Below, one piece after another: positions 9,783 to 17,847 of a stretch of 64,000 nt of DNA (position 1 is its first letter; the number at the start of each line of letters is the position of its first letter). The notes beneath the pieces were generated by a model. It searched no databases. It had not been told where the DNA came from and saw nothing but the letters and a program-made list of their open reading frames with translations. Made by a program: the position numbers and the translations under genes. This stretch comes from Lutibacter flavus (GTDB lineage Bacteria; Bacteroidota; Bacteroidia; Flavobacteriales; Flavobacteriaceae): NCBI RefSeq assembly GCF_900188355.1, contig NZ_FZNX01000007.1, positions 62,001 through 126,000 of the forward strand. The letters are read 5' to 3'.

Positions 9783-11831
9783 ATGACATTTAAAGAAATT
9801 ATAAAACAAGGTATTCCTTCTGAATTACCTTCAGTAAAAAAATACGATACTTTATTAAATCACGCACCTAAACGAAAAGATATCCTTTCTAAAAGCGAAA
9901 AGGAATTAGCGATTAGAAATGCCTTGCGTTATTTTGATATTAAACATCATGCTGTTTTAGCTAAAGAATTTGCTTCAGAATTAATGGAATACGGTAGAAT
10001 ATATATGTATCGTTTTCGGCCAGATTATAAAATGTATGCTCGGCCAATAAGTGAATATCCAGGGAAATGTGAACAGGCAAAAGCGATTATGCACATGATT
10101 CAAAACAACTTGGACTATGTTGTTGCTCAACATCCACATGAGTTAATTACCTATGGTGGAAATGGTGCTGTTTTTCAAAATTGGGCACAGTATTTATTAA
10201 CTATGAAGTATTTGTCCGAAATGGATGAAGAACAAACTTTGGCTATTTATTCTGGGCATCCAATGGGTTTATTTCCTTCACATAGAAATGCGCCGCGCGT
10301 TGTTGTTACAAATGGTATGATGATTCCAAATTATAGTAAACAGGACGATTGGGAGAAATATAATGCTTTAGGAGTAACCCAGTACGGACAAATGACAGCG
10401 GGGAGTTACATGTATATTGGGCCCCAAGGAATTGTACATGGTACAACTATTACGGTTTTAAATGCAGGTAGAAAAATTGCGAAAAATAATGAAGATTTAG
10501 CTGGAAAATTATTTTTAACATCTGGTTTAGGCGGTATGAGTGGAGCACAGCCAAAGGCTGGAAATATAGCTGGCTGTATTACTGTTTGTGCTGAAGTAAA
10601 TCCTAAAATTACTGAAATAAGACTTTCTCAAGGTTGGATTGATGAAAAATTTACGGATTTAGAGAAATTAGTTAGTAGAGTTAAAAAAGCTAAAGAAAAC
10701 AAAGAGGTTGTTTCTATTGCCTTTTTAGGGAACATTGTTGAGGTATGGGAAAAATTTGCAGAAGTTGAACTATATGTAGATTTAGGTTCCGATCAAACGT
10801 CGTTACATAATCCTTGGGCTGGAGGTTATTACCCAGTTGGAATTTCTTTTGAAGAAGCAAATGATATGATGTCTTCAAATCCAAAATTATTTAAACAAAA
10901 AGTTCAGGAAAGTTTACGAAGGCAAGTAACGGCAATAAATAAACACACCTCTAAAGGAACCTACTTTTTTGATTATGGAAATGCATTTTTGTTAGAAGCA
11001 AGTAGAGCAGGAGCCGATATATATTTAAACTCAAAAGGGAATTTTTGTAATAAAGAAATAATCTCTTCCCTTGGGGAAGAGACAGAGAGATGGGCTTACC
11101 CTTCATATGTTCAGGATATTATGGGACCTATGTGTTTCGATTATGGTTTTGGTCCTTTTCGATGGGTATGTACAAGTGCAAATCCTATTGATTTAGAAAA
11201 AACAGATAAAATTGCCTGTGACATTTTAGAAGAAATAAAAAAGCACTCTCCAATAGAAATTCAACAGCAAATGTCTGATAATATTCAATGGATTAAAGGG
11301 GCACAAGAAAATAAATTAGTTGTTGGATCTCAAGCACGCATTTTGTATGCTGATGCCGAAGGGAGAATGAAAATTGCTGAAGCTTTTAATAACGCAATAA
11401 AAAATAATGAGATTTCAGCTCCAATTGTTTTAGGAAGAGATCACCATGATGTTTCTGGAACAGATTCTCCTTATAGAGAAACATCGAATATTTACGATGG
11501 CTCTCAGTTTACCGCAGATATGGCTATACAAAATGTAATTGGAGATAGTTTTAGAGGTGCAACCTGGGTTTCTATTCACAACGGAGGTGGAGTAGGATGG
11601 GGAGAAGTAATAAACGGTGGTTTTGGTATGGTTCTTGATGGTAGTATAGAAGCAGAAAAGCGATTGAAAAGTATGCTTTTTTGGGATGTGAATAATGGTA
11701 TTTCAAGAAGAAATTGGGCTCGTAATGAAGGTGCAACTTTCGCAATTAAAAGAGCAATGGAAGTTAATTCTAAATTGAAAGTTACGTTACCGAACTTAGT
11801 TGATGATACCTTATTAAAAGATTTGTTTTAA
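9783..11831 (+). CDS. hutU: Urocanate hydratase
   Basis: HutU converts urocanate to imidazolone propionate, the second step of histidine breakdown, using tightly bound NAD. The 682 residues match the longer Bacteroidota form. Signatures seen are TYGGNGAVFQNWAQY, SGLGGMSGAQPKAG (NAD loop), SYVQDIMGPMCFDYGFGPFRW and the terminal DHHDVSGTDSPYRET. Between AGADIYLNSKGNF and YPSYVQDIMG, a junction that is normally short, about a dozen extra residues (near 427-439) are encoded by a palindromic repeat. No other hut gene lies in the window. The DUF4136 lipoprotein gene follows after 20 bp. Confidence 0.95.
   Translation: MTFKEIIKQGIPSELPSVKKYDTLLNHAPKRKDILSKSEKELAIRNALRYFDIKHHAVLAKEFASELMEYGRIYMYRFRPDYKMYARPISEYPGKCEQAKAIMHMIQNNLDYVVAQHPHELITYGGNGAVFQNWAQYLLTMKYLSEMDEEQTLAIYSGHPMGLFPSHRNAPRVVVTNGMMIPNYSKQDDWEKYNALGVTQYGQMTAGSYMYIGPQGIVHGTTITVLNAGRKIAKNNEDLAGKLFLTSGLGGMSGAQPKAGNIAGCITVCAEVNPKITEIRLSQGWIDEKFTDLEKLVSRVKKAKENKEVVSIAFLGNIVEVWEKFAEVELYVDLGSDQTSLHNPWAGGYYPVGISFEEANDMMSSNPKLFKQKVQESLRRQVTAINKHTSKGTYFFDYGNAFLLEASRAGADIYLNSKGNFCNKEIISSLGEETERWAYPSYVQDIMGPMCFDYGFGPFRWVCTSANPIDLEKTDKIACDILEEIKKHSPIEIQQQMSDNIQWIKGAQENKLVVGSQARILYADAEGRMKIAEAFNNAIKNNEISAPIVLGRDHHDVSGTDSPYRETSNIYDGSQFTADMAIQNVIGDSFRGATWVSIHNGGGVGWGEVINGGFGMVLDGSIEAEKRLKSMLFWDVNNGISRRNWARNEGATFAIKRAMEVNSKLKVTLPNLVDDTLLKDLF
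11062..11097 (+). repeat. Palindromic repeat inside hutU coding sequence
   Basis: Arms tctcttccc (11062-11070) and gggaagaga (11074-11082) are perfect around a ttg loop, and cagagagatgggc follows. It belongs to the same family as the element in icmF at 7532-7562. Translated in frame it gives SSLGEETERW, just before the conserved YPSYVQDIMG block. Confidence 0.8.
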
Positions 11832-11851
11832 TAATAAAAAATTTAAATAAA

Positions 11852-12379
11852 ATGAAAGCCATAAAATTACTTCCGTTAGTCTTACTTTTTTTAGTAGCTT
11901 CATGCAGTTCAGTTAGAGTTACATCTGATTATGATACCACAACAGATTTTTCAAAGTACAAAACTTTTGCATTTTATAAAAAAGGCATTGATAAAGTTGA
12001 AATTTCAGATTTAGATAAGCGCAGAATCTTAAAAGCTATAGAGTCCGAAATGTTAGCTAAAGGATTTACAAAATCTGAAAGTCCAGATGTTTTAGTAAAT
12101 ATTTTCACTAAGTCAAGACAGAAAGTCGATATTTACGAAAACAATAATTTTTATATGGGTTGGCATCCTTGGTATTATGGGCCAAATTTTGGGATGCGAA
12201 TTTCGAAATATACAGAAGGAACTTTGTTTGTTGATTTAATTGATGCACAAAAGAAAGAATTGGCATGGCAAGGAATTGGAAGTGGTGGTTTAACAACTAC
12301 TGGTAATGTTGCTAAAAAAGAAGAAAGAATAAAGGAATTTGTTGCTCAAATTATGGAAAATTACCCTCCTGCTTTATAA
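11852..12379 (+). CDS. DUF4136 lipoprotein
   Basis: A 175-residue lipoprotein with a lipobox ending at Cys19 (FLVASC). The DUF4136 domain covers about residues 22-172 (SDYDTTTDFSKYKTFAF, and a terminal stretch with a periodic NYPP). Members are outer-membrane-associated or periplasmic proteins of unknown function in Bacteroidota. It lies 20 bp after hutU on the same strand and probably shares its transcript, which ends at the strong hairpin at 12397-12430. Confidence 0.9.
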   Translation: MKAIKLLPLVLLFLVASCSSVRVTSDYDTTTDFSKYKTFAFYKKGIDKVEISDLDKRRILKAIESEMLAKGFTKSESPDVLVNIFTKSRQKVDIYENNNFYMGWHPWYYGPNFGMRISKYTEGTLFVDLIDAQKKELAWQGIGSGGLTTTGNVAKKEERIKEFVAQIMENYPPAL

Positions 12380-12396
12380 TTAAGATATTATTAAAT

Positions 12397-12430
12397 AAAA
12401 AAGAGCGACTTTTAAAAGTCGCTCTTTTTT
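12397..12430. terminator. Bidirectional intrinsic terminator
   Basis: agagcgactttt and aaaagtcgctct form a perfect 12-bp stem, flanked by A and T tracts on both sides. It serves the hutU-DUF4136 transcript and, from the other side, the catalase remnant. Confidence 0.9.
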
Positions 12431-12432
12431 GT

Positions 12433-12910
12433 TTAAAGACAATAAGCTTGTTTTAATAAACTTGGATCTATTTCAACACCTAAACCTTTGGAAATCCTCA
12501 TTCCTAATTGGGCGTCATCTCTAAACCAGTGACATAATTGTCTGTTTACAATTTCATCCTTTTTAATACCAGAAATTCCGTTCATAGCTCCTACAATATT
12601 GCTTATAATATTTAATTTAACTTTGGGAGACATAATTCTAAAAAGATTTCCTGGCTGAGTAAAGTAATCATCATCGTTTTCATTTTAATTTAGCTCGTGT
12701 GAATTTTTTGAAATATCATGCGTTTCGTTAAAATTTCAATAAGCACCAGATCCTTTCGCATTTACAATTCTCTCTGGAATTCTTTTTCTATTAAAATGTG
12801 CCAGTTTTTCTTGTAAGAAGTAATCTTGCAATAAAAGCGGGCCTCTTGCTCCAACACTTTGAGAATCTTCATAATGTTTAATTGGAGCTCCGGCAGCAGT
12901 TGTTACTATT
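12433..12910 (-). pseudogene. Catalase pseudogene with internal deletion
   Basis: Read on the minus strand, the segment starts with a catalase N-terminus ([47 protein letters not shown] in two adjoining stretches) and then has a TGA where Gly is expected. NFNETHDISK follows, then a TAA, then directly the C-terminal part (DDDYFTQPGNLFRIMSPKVK, ending GLGVEIDPSLL). About 340 residues between THDISK and DDDYF, including the haem pocket and the catalytic His and Asn, are missing. All parts share one frame, so the deletion kept phase. No start codon is seen before TTAAGAP. The short open frame at 12433-12633 is only the tail of this dead gene. Confidence 0.88.
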
Positions 12911-13068
12911 TTTTTATTTTTATATAATAAATTTGTTTTATAAATTTTAGATAATCTTAAATGCTGTATTTTATCGTAATGAAATACTAATTAATCTTTA
13001 ATTTTAATAAATTTCTAACTAATATTGGTTGAAATCATTAGAAATAATTGATTATTATTGCAAAATCT

Positions 13069-13239
13069 ATGAATAATAAAAATTTTTCAGAATTAGAGTC
13101 AGACGAATTCTACTTGTCCAAAGAAGGTTATCGAGTTTTTACGGAAAAATACCATTTAAAAAGAGGTTATTGTTGTAAAAATGGTTGTAGGCATTGCCCC
13201 TTTGGATTTAACAAAAAAACTGGAAATACTTCCAAATAA
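13069..13239 (+). CDS. DUF5522 small cysteine-rich protein
   Basis: A 56-residue protein from the ATG at 13069; a TTG at 13048 would add seven residues and is less likely. The core reads FTEKYHLKRGYCCKNGCRHCPFGF. The CC..GC..CP cysteine set suggests a bound metal or cluster, as in the DUF5522 family of Bacteroidota. Its function is unknown. It lies 35 bp before the DUF4197 gene and may be cotranscribed with it. Confidence 0.85.
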   Translation: MNNKNFSELESDEFYLSKEGYRVFTEKYHLKRGYCCKNGCRHCPFGFNKKTGNTSK

Positions 13240-13274
13240 AAGCTATTATCTAAACTAAATTCAAAAATTAAACT

Positions 13275-13979
13275 ATGAAAAAAAGAATCCTATTATTAGT
13301 TGTTGTATTTCAATTAACTTCTTGTTCAGAATTGCAGCAAGTTTTAAATCAGTTACCAAATGGAGTGATTACAAATGACCAAATAGCTGGTGGTTTAAAA
13401 GAAGCTTTAAATAACGGAATTACAAATCAAGTAACTAAACTTACAGTTGAAGATGGTTTCTTCAAAAATGAATTGACAAGAATTTTATTACCGGAAGAAC
13501 TACAAAAAGTTGATAACACGTTACGTTCTATCGGTTTATCAAAATTGGCTGATGAAGGTTTAAAAGTATTAAATAGAGCAGCGGAAGATGCGGTTGGAGA
13601 AGCAATTCCAATTTTTGTTGATGCAATTAAAGAAATGTCTTTTACCGATGCAAAAAATATTTTATTAGGTGATAAAAATGCAGCAACCATATATTTACAA
13701 AATGCAACTTCAGAAGTATTGTATCAAAAATTTCATCCTATTATTAATAATTCATTTCAAAAAGTTGGTGCTGATAAAATTTGGAATGATTTAATTACAA
13801 AATACAACAGTATTCCTTTAACAAACAATGTAAATCCTGATTTAACGGATTATGTAACTGGAGAGGCTTTAAAAGGAGTTTTTACTATGGTAGAAGTTGA
13901 GGAAAAGGAAATAAGAGAAAAGGTAAGTAGTAGAACCTCAGATTTATTGAAGAAGGTATTTGCATTACAAGACAAATAG
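13275..13979 (+). CDS. DUF4197 lipoprotein
   Basis: A 234-residue protein with a lipobox (QLTSCSE, Cys at about 17) and a helical DUF4197 domain over almost the whole length (GGLKEALNNGI, ILLPEELQKV, then NNVNPDLTDYVTGEALKGVF near the end). It is a conserved envelope protein of Bacteroidota and Proteobacteria with no known role. It is followed by a terminator at 13997. Confidence 0.92.
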   Translation: MKKRILLLVVVFQLTSCSELQQVLNQLPNGVITNDQIAGGLKEALNNGITNQVTKLTVEDGFFKNELTRILLPEELQKVDNTLRSIGLSKLADEGLKVLNRAAEDAVGEAIPIFVDAIKEMSFTDAKNILLGDKNAATIYLQNATSEVLYQKFHPIINNSFQKVGADKIWNDLITKYNSIPLTNNVNPDLTDYVTGEALKGVFTMVEVEEKEIREKVSSRTSDLLKKVFALQDK

Positions 13980-13996
13980 AATTTCTTAATAAGTTA

Positions 13997-14035
13997 AAAG
14001 CCTCTCAAATTTTTGAAAGGCTTTTAATTTTTTTT
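13997..14035 (+). terminator. Intrinsic terminator after DUF4197 gene
   Basis: aaaagcctctcaaa pairs with tttgaaaggctttt (one mismatch) and is followed by a run of T. Confidence 0.85.
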
Positions 14036-14043
14036 TCTCGTTA

Positions 14044-14117
14044 TGCTGAACTTGTTTCAGCATCTCACCCATATTTTATGAGTTCAATATTATGTGAACC
14101 TGAAATAAATTCAGGTT
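14044..14117. repeat. Doublet of palindromic repeats, intergenic
   Basis: The first palindrome is tgctgaa/ttcagca (14044-14050, 14056-14062) with cttgt loop and tctcaccc tail. The second is aacctgaa/ttcaggtt (14097-14104, 14110-14117). The pair resembles a REP doublet. The first belongs to the same family as the element inside icmF at 6523-6550. Confidence 0.8.
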
Positions 14118-14145
14118 GACGGGTTTTTTTGTTCTAACTTATTTT

Positions 14146-14967
14146 TTAAAAATGACTTTCCAATTTTTTATGTAATTCTTTAAAATAGTCAAAAGCTAAA
14201 AGCAATCTGGATCCGTGCCAACTAAACATTTCACCATCTCCAAAAACAGTTATGGAGCGATTTGTATAAGTTCCAATTTCCATAGCATGTTCATCTTTAA
14301 AGGGAAAAGGTTCTGACGATAAAATTATAACATCCGGATCGCCTTCATATCTAATTTTTTCAATTTCAACTTTTGGATAGCGACTCATGTTAGCATAAAT
14401 ATTTTCAAACTTATTAAGTTTTAACATTTCATTTATATAAGTGTCGTTTCCCGCAACCATCCAAGGTTTTGCCCAAATGAAATAAGCTGTTTTTCTTGAA
14501 GGTTTATCTTTTATAAAATGTTTAAAATCTACTAATTTAAATTCTATTTTATGAGCCAGATTATCGCTTTCTGTTCTTCTGTTTAAGATGGATCCCAACC
14601 TTAATATTAAATCTATAGAATCTTGAATTGAAATTACATCTGAAAAATAAGTTGGGGCAATTTTCTCTAATTCAGGAAGAAAATCATACGTGTTTTCTTC
14701 TTTATTGCACAGTATAAAATCTGGATTGAGTGCTTTTATTTTTTCAATATCTACTTTTTTGGTGCCTCCAACTATTGTTTTCGTAGATTTTAAATGATAT
14801 GGATGTACACAAAATTTAGTGATGCCAACCAATTCATTTTCTAATGCTAATTCACATAATAATTCTGTTTGAGATGGAACCAAAGAGATGATTCTTTTTG
14901 GTACGGATTTTAAAGTAATTTCTCTTCCTAATTGATCTTTTATGATACTCATTCTTGCTTTTATCAT
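14146..14967 (-). CDS. Helical-backbone metal receptor, BtuF-like
   Basis: A 273-residue protein with the BtuF/periplasmic-binding type III fold: PKRIISLVPSQTELLCEL in the first lobe, DFILCNKEENTYDFLPEL, a long backbone helix (about 120-150), then ISEPFPF-like ILSSEPFPFKDEH in the second lobe. Relatives bind cobalamin or iron complexes for ABC import. It lacks a signal peptide and lipobox, as many stand-alone Bacteroidota members do, so its location is uncertain. No BtuC/BtuD genes are adjacent. A cobalamin role would fit with icmF 6 kb away, but that link is only inferred. Confidence 0.8.
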   Translation of the reverse strand: MIKARMSIIKDQLGREITLKSVPKRIISLVPSQTELLCELALENELVGITKFCVHPYHLKSTKTIVGGTKKVDIEKIKALNPDFILCNKEENTYDFLPELEKIAPTYFSDVISIQDSIDLILRLGSILNRRTESDNLAHKIEFKLVDFKHFIKDKPSRKTAYFIWAKPWMVAGNDTYINEMLKLNKFENIYANMSRYPKVEIEKIRYEGDPDVIILSSEPFPFKDEHAMEIGTYTNRSITVFGDGEMFSWHGSRLLLAFDYFKELHKKLESHF

Positions 14968-15008
14968 ATAAAAAATAAAAGTACCGAAACTATTTCAAAT
15001 AGAGAAAA

Positions 15009-15467
15009 TTAGTGTTTATTCTTTTTTAAAGCATTAAAAATTATATTATAAGATTCCGTAGCGTTTGAAAGTTTTGCCCATTTTAAAGCTGTATGTCCTT
15101 TATTGTCTTTTATTTTAAGATTAGCACCATTATCTATAAGTAATTTAACAATTTCTATTCTATTATGTCTTGCAGCATACATTAAAGGTGTTAATCTAAT
15201 TGACTCTTCATTAATGTCAAACCCTTTTTTAATACATTTTTTAACAGCATCATAATTTCCAGCTTGGATCAATCTGCAAAATGTATTTAACTTATAAGGA
15301 TTACTAAAATGAATGAATGAATTGTTTTTAATTGTTTTTTTAGAACTGGATTTAACCTTTTTTGTTGGTTGAGTATTTGAAATTATATTTAAAGTGTCAT
15401 TGTCATTATTTGCATTAACTGTTGAACTAAGCAATAGGAAAATAAAAAAATAAATATAATTTCTCAT
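15009..15467 (-). CDS. Secreted ankyrin-repeat protein
   Basis: A 152-residue protein with a signal peptide (1-19) and then a basic, Ser/Thr-rich linker. About three ankyrin repeats follow (about 60-150: LIQAGNYDAVKKCIKKGFDI, TPLMYAARHNRIEIVKLLID, GHTALKWAKLSN). It is probably periplasmic and binds a protein partner. It lies 41 bp upstream of the BtuF-like gene on the same strand. Confidence 0.85.
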   Translation of the reverse strand: MRNYIYFFIFLLLSSTVNANNDNDTLNIISNTQPTKKVKSSSKKTIKNNSFIHFSNPYKLNTFCRLIQAGNYDAVKKCIKKGFDINEESIRLTPLMYAARHNRIEIVKLLIDNGANLKIKDNKGHTALKWAKLSNATESYNIIFNALKKNKH

Positions 15468-15595
15468 GATAAACTTTTTCGGTTAGTTAAATGTATAATA
15501 GAAAGACGATTTTACTAAATTTATGTGACACAATTAACAGAATATTAACTGTGTTTTAACAAAAATAAATGATTTTATTCGAAAAAAAATACAAT

Positions 15596-16684
15596 TTACT
15601 TTGTTGACATTAAAGGAATTACAATTTTTGTGACTACCCCTTCTTTATTTTTAAGGTTTTTCATAGAATATGAAAAGTGATTATTATAAAGTATTTTTAA
15701 TCTATCAATAGTATTTTGTAATCCGTTGCTATATTTTATTCTTTTAGTTTTTATAGGAGCCCCGTTATTTTCAATTGTAAATATTATTTTATCATTTTTT
15801 TTAATAATTGAAAGTTGTATTTTTAAATTGGTAATATCGTAAGAATATCCATGTTTAATAGAGTTTTCTACTATAGGAAGCAAAATTAAACTAGGAATTA
15901 AAATATTATTTAACGACTCGTCATAATTTATATTAATTGTTAAATGGTCTGAAAAACGTAAGGTCATAATATCTAAATACCTTTTTGAAATTGAAATTTC
16001 TTCTTTTAAAGGAATTAAGTTGGTATCTTTTAAGTCTAACAAATCTCTTAATAAATCACCAAAATCAGCAACCGTATTTTGAGCAAGTTTTGTGTCGGTT
16101 TCAATAAGAGAAGAAATGCTGTTAAGTGTATTAAATAAAAAGTGAGGGTGAAGTTTGTATTTTAACACATTCATTTTGGCATTTGTAAGTTGATTTGCCA
16201 ATTGAGATTTTTCTAATTCTATTTTCTTGGTTTTTTCAAAATAGTAAAAAGAATATACAATACTAATCATTGAAAAGTAAATAAGAAAGTTTAAATCCAC
16301 CACAGATACGATACCTGCAAAATGACTTTTAATGTCTATTTCTGCGAGTGAGATTTGTCCGGTAATCAAATAAACAATAGAAGAAAAAAAGTAAATTGCA
16401 ACACCTAAAAATAAAGAGAAAAAGAGATGAATAGAGATAATAAATTTCCATTTCATTTCTTGATTAATCATCATTTTGGTAGTAATTGCGATTAAACTCA
16501 TAAAAAGGATTACAATCACCCAATCTAATAGAAAACCTTCCAGAATTATATCTTTCCATTCTGCATACTGATAGCTGTAACCATTAACCTTTAAATAAAC
16601 TTTTTTTAAGAGGGAAATTATTGAGGTGATTGTATAAAATAGAATTAAAATTTTAAGTAATTTAATGTCAATGTTTTTTTTCAT
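15596..16684 (-). CDS. LytS-type sensor histidine kinase
   Basis: A 362-residue inner-membrane kinase with four predicted membrane helices in residues 8-150. A short coiled linker (about 150-170) leads to a His_kinase domain of the LytS/YehU class (KYKLHPHFLFNTLNSISSL, phosphorylated His in HPHFLFN near 179) and an ATPase domain with ILLPIVENSIKHG (N box) and NGLQNTIDRL (G box). The stop codon is about 1 kb from the next gene. It lies 4 bp after the LytTR regulator gene, so the two form one operon and a cognate pair. Confidence 0.92.
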   Translation of the reverse strand: MKKNIDIKLLKILILFYTITSIISLLKKVYLKVNGYSYQYAEWKDIILEGFLLDWVIVILFMSLIAITTKMMINQEMKWKFIISIHLFFSLFLGVAIYFFSSIVYLITGQISLAEIDIKSHFAGIVSVVDLNFLIYFSMISIVYSFYYFEKTKKIELEKSQLANQLTNAKMNVLKYKLHPHFLFNTLNSISSLIETDTKLAQNTVADFGDLLRDLLDLKDTNLIPLKEEISISKRYLDIMTLRFSDHLTININYDESLNNILIPSLILLPIVENSIKHGYSYDITNLKIQLSIIKKNDKIIFTIENNGAPIKTKRIKYSNGLQNTIDRLKILYNNHFSYSMKNLKNKEGVVTKIVIPLMSTK

Positions 16685-16688
16685 AATG

Positions 16689-17456
16689 TTATAATCCCAT
16701 TTTTGTTAAAAACATTTTTTTATAACTTTTACTTACTCTAAATAATTTTTTGTCATTCATTTTAACATCAATTTCACCATAATTGGAATGAATTAATTCC
16801 CCAATTTCTTTTAAATTAATTATTGTAGATCTATGAATTCGTATGAATTTATTTGGGTCTAAAGATTCAATTAAATTACTTAACGATTCTCTTAATAAAT
16901 GTTTTTTGTCATTTGTAATTATTTCGGCGTAATAGCCTGATGCTATAATATATTTGATGTCATTTAAATCAATGAAATAAACTTTATTTCCAAGTTTTAT
17001 AGGTAGTTTTTGAGAATAATTACTTGTTTCAGTTATTTTTATATACTTAAGTAAATCATTAATTTTTTCATCAAAAGGATTGTAATTTTTATTATTTGTG
17101 AAGTTTATTATATTTTCAATTGATTTAAAAAAACGCTCATCTTTGTATGGTTTTAATAAGTAATCAAAAGCAAAAAAGTCGAATGCTTTAAGCGCGTATT
17201 CATTATATGCTGTTACGAAAACTACCAGAGGCTTTTTGTTTACGGTAATTTTTTGAAGTACATCAAATCCATTTAGATCTTTCATTTGAATATCTAAAAA
17301 AATCACATCAGGTTCATATTCATTTATGGCAGAAATTGCTTCTTTACCAGTCGAACACTCTCCAATTAATTCTAATTCAGGTACATCATTTACCAGATTA
17401 ATTAGGCGCTGTCTTGCTAAAGCTTCATCATCAATTATTAGGGTGTTTATTTTCAT
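16689..17456 (-). CDS. LytTR-type response regulator
   Basis: 255 residues. The receiver domain (1-120) has the acidic pair DDE near 9, the phospho-acceptor Asp in VIFLDIQMKDLNGF near 56, and Lys in LLKPYKDERF. A LytTR DNA-binding domain (about 155-253) has IKYIIASGYYAEIIT and FIRIHRSTIINL. LytTR proteins bind pairs of direct repeats spaced by two helical turns. Five sites of that type exist at 39-61 kb in this window, but whether this regulator binds them is unknown. The gene is first in the operon with the kinase and divergent from susC. Confidence 0.92.
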   Translation of the reverse strand: MKINTLIIDDEALARQRLINLVNDVPELELIGECSTGKEAISAINEYEPDVIFLDIQMKDLNGFDVLQKITVNKKPLVVFVTAYNEYALKAFDFFAFDYLLKPYKDERFFKSIENIINFTNNKNYNPFDEKINDLLKYIKITETSNYSQKLPIKLGNKVYFIDLNDIKYIIASGYYAEIITNDKKHLLRESLSNLIESLDPNKFIRIHRSTIINLKEIGELIHSNYGEIDVKMNDKKLFRVSKSYKKMFLTKMGL

Positions 17457-17543
17457 AAAATAAGATAATATTGATGTTTAAATTGATAGAATTAATTACA
17501 AAATAAAGACTTAAATTATATTTAATGGACTGTTTAATGTTAA

Positions 17544-17569
17544 TTTAAACCTAAAAAAGCAGGTTTAAA
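17544..17569. promoter_or_regulatory. Inverted repeat in the 391-bp lytTR-susC intergenic region
   Basis: tttaaacct and aggtttaaa are perfect 9-bp arms around 8 bp. The element sits between the divergent regulator and susC genes, where an operator would be expected. It has no T tract fitting a terminator. The rest of 17457-17847 is AT-rich with no gene, and I could not place a convincing susC promoter. Confidence 0.45.
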
Positions 17570-17847
17570 ATCATAAAAACCGTTGTTCAAATCAATATTG
17601 GTATCTTTTAAATCTTTTTTTAGCAATTTGAAAAGTACTATATCTAGTTACTTTATAACCAAAATAGCCCATATATTGAAAATCATTAAAAAAAACCATT
17701 TCAAATGGGACGTGAAAAATGATTAATAATTAATAATGTTTTTCATACAGACTCTCATATATACTTACATCAAAATAGTGTCAACTCACTTCACTAGAAA
17801 GTTACAGCCTCAATTACCGTGATATATTAGCTTAATATTAATTTAAA

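Noticed and set aside
12433-12633. 66-codon open frame that could be taken as a small gene
   Set aside because: It is the tail of a catalase; homology continues upstream through stop codons, so it belongs to the pseudogene.
17457-17847. The 21-bp LytTR-like operator in the lytTR-susC gap
   Set aside because: A gttgttcaaatc word occurs at about 17583 but has no partner at 21-22 bp and no -7 box at the right distance, so regulation of susCD by the divergent regulator is not supported by this motif.
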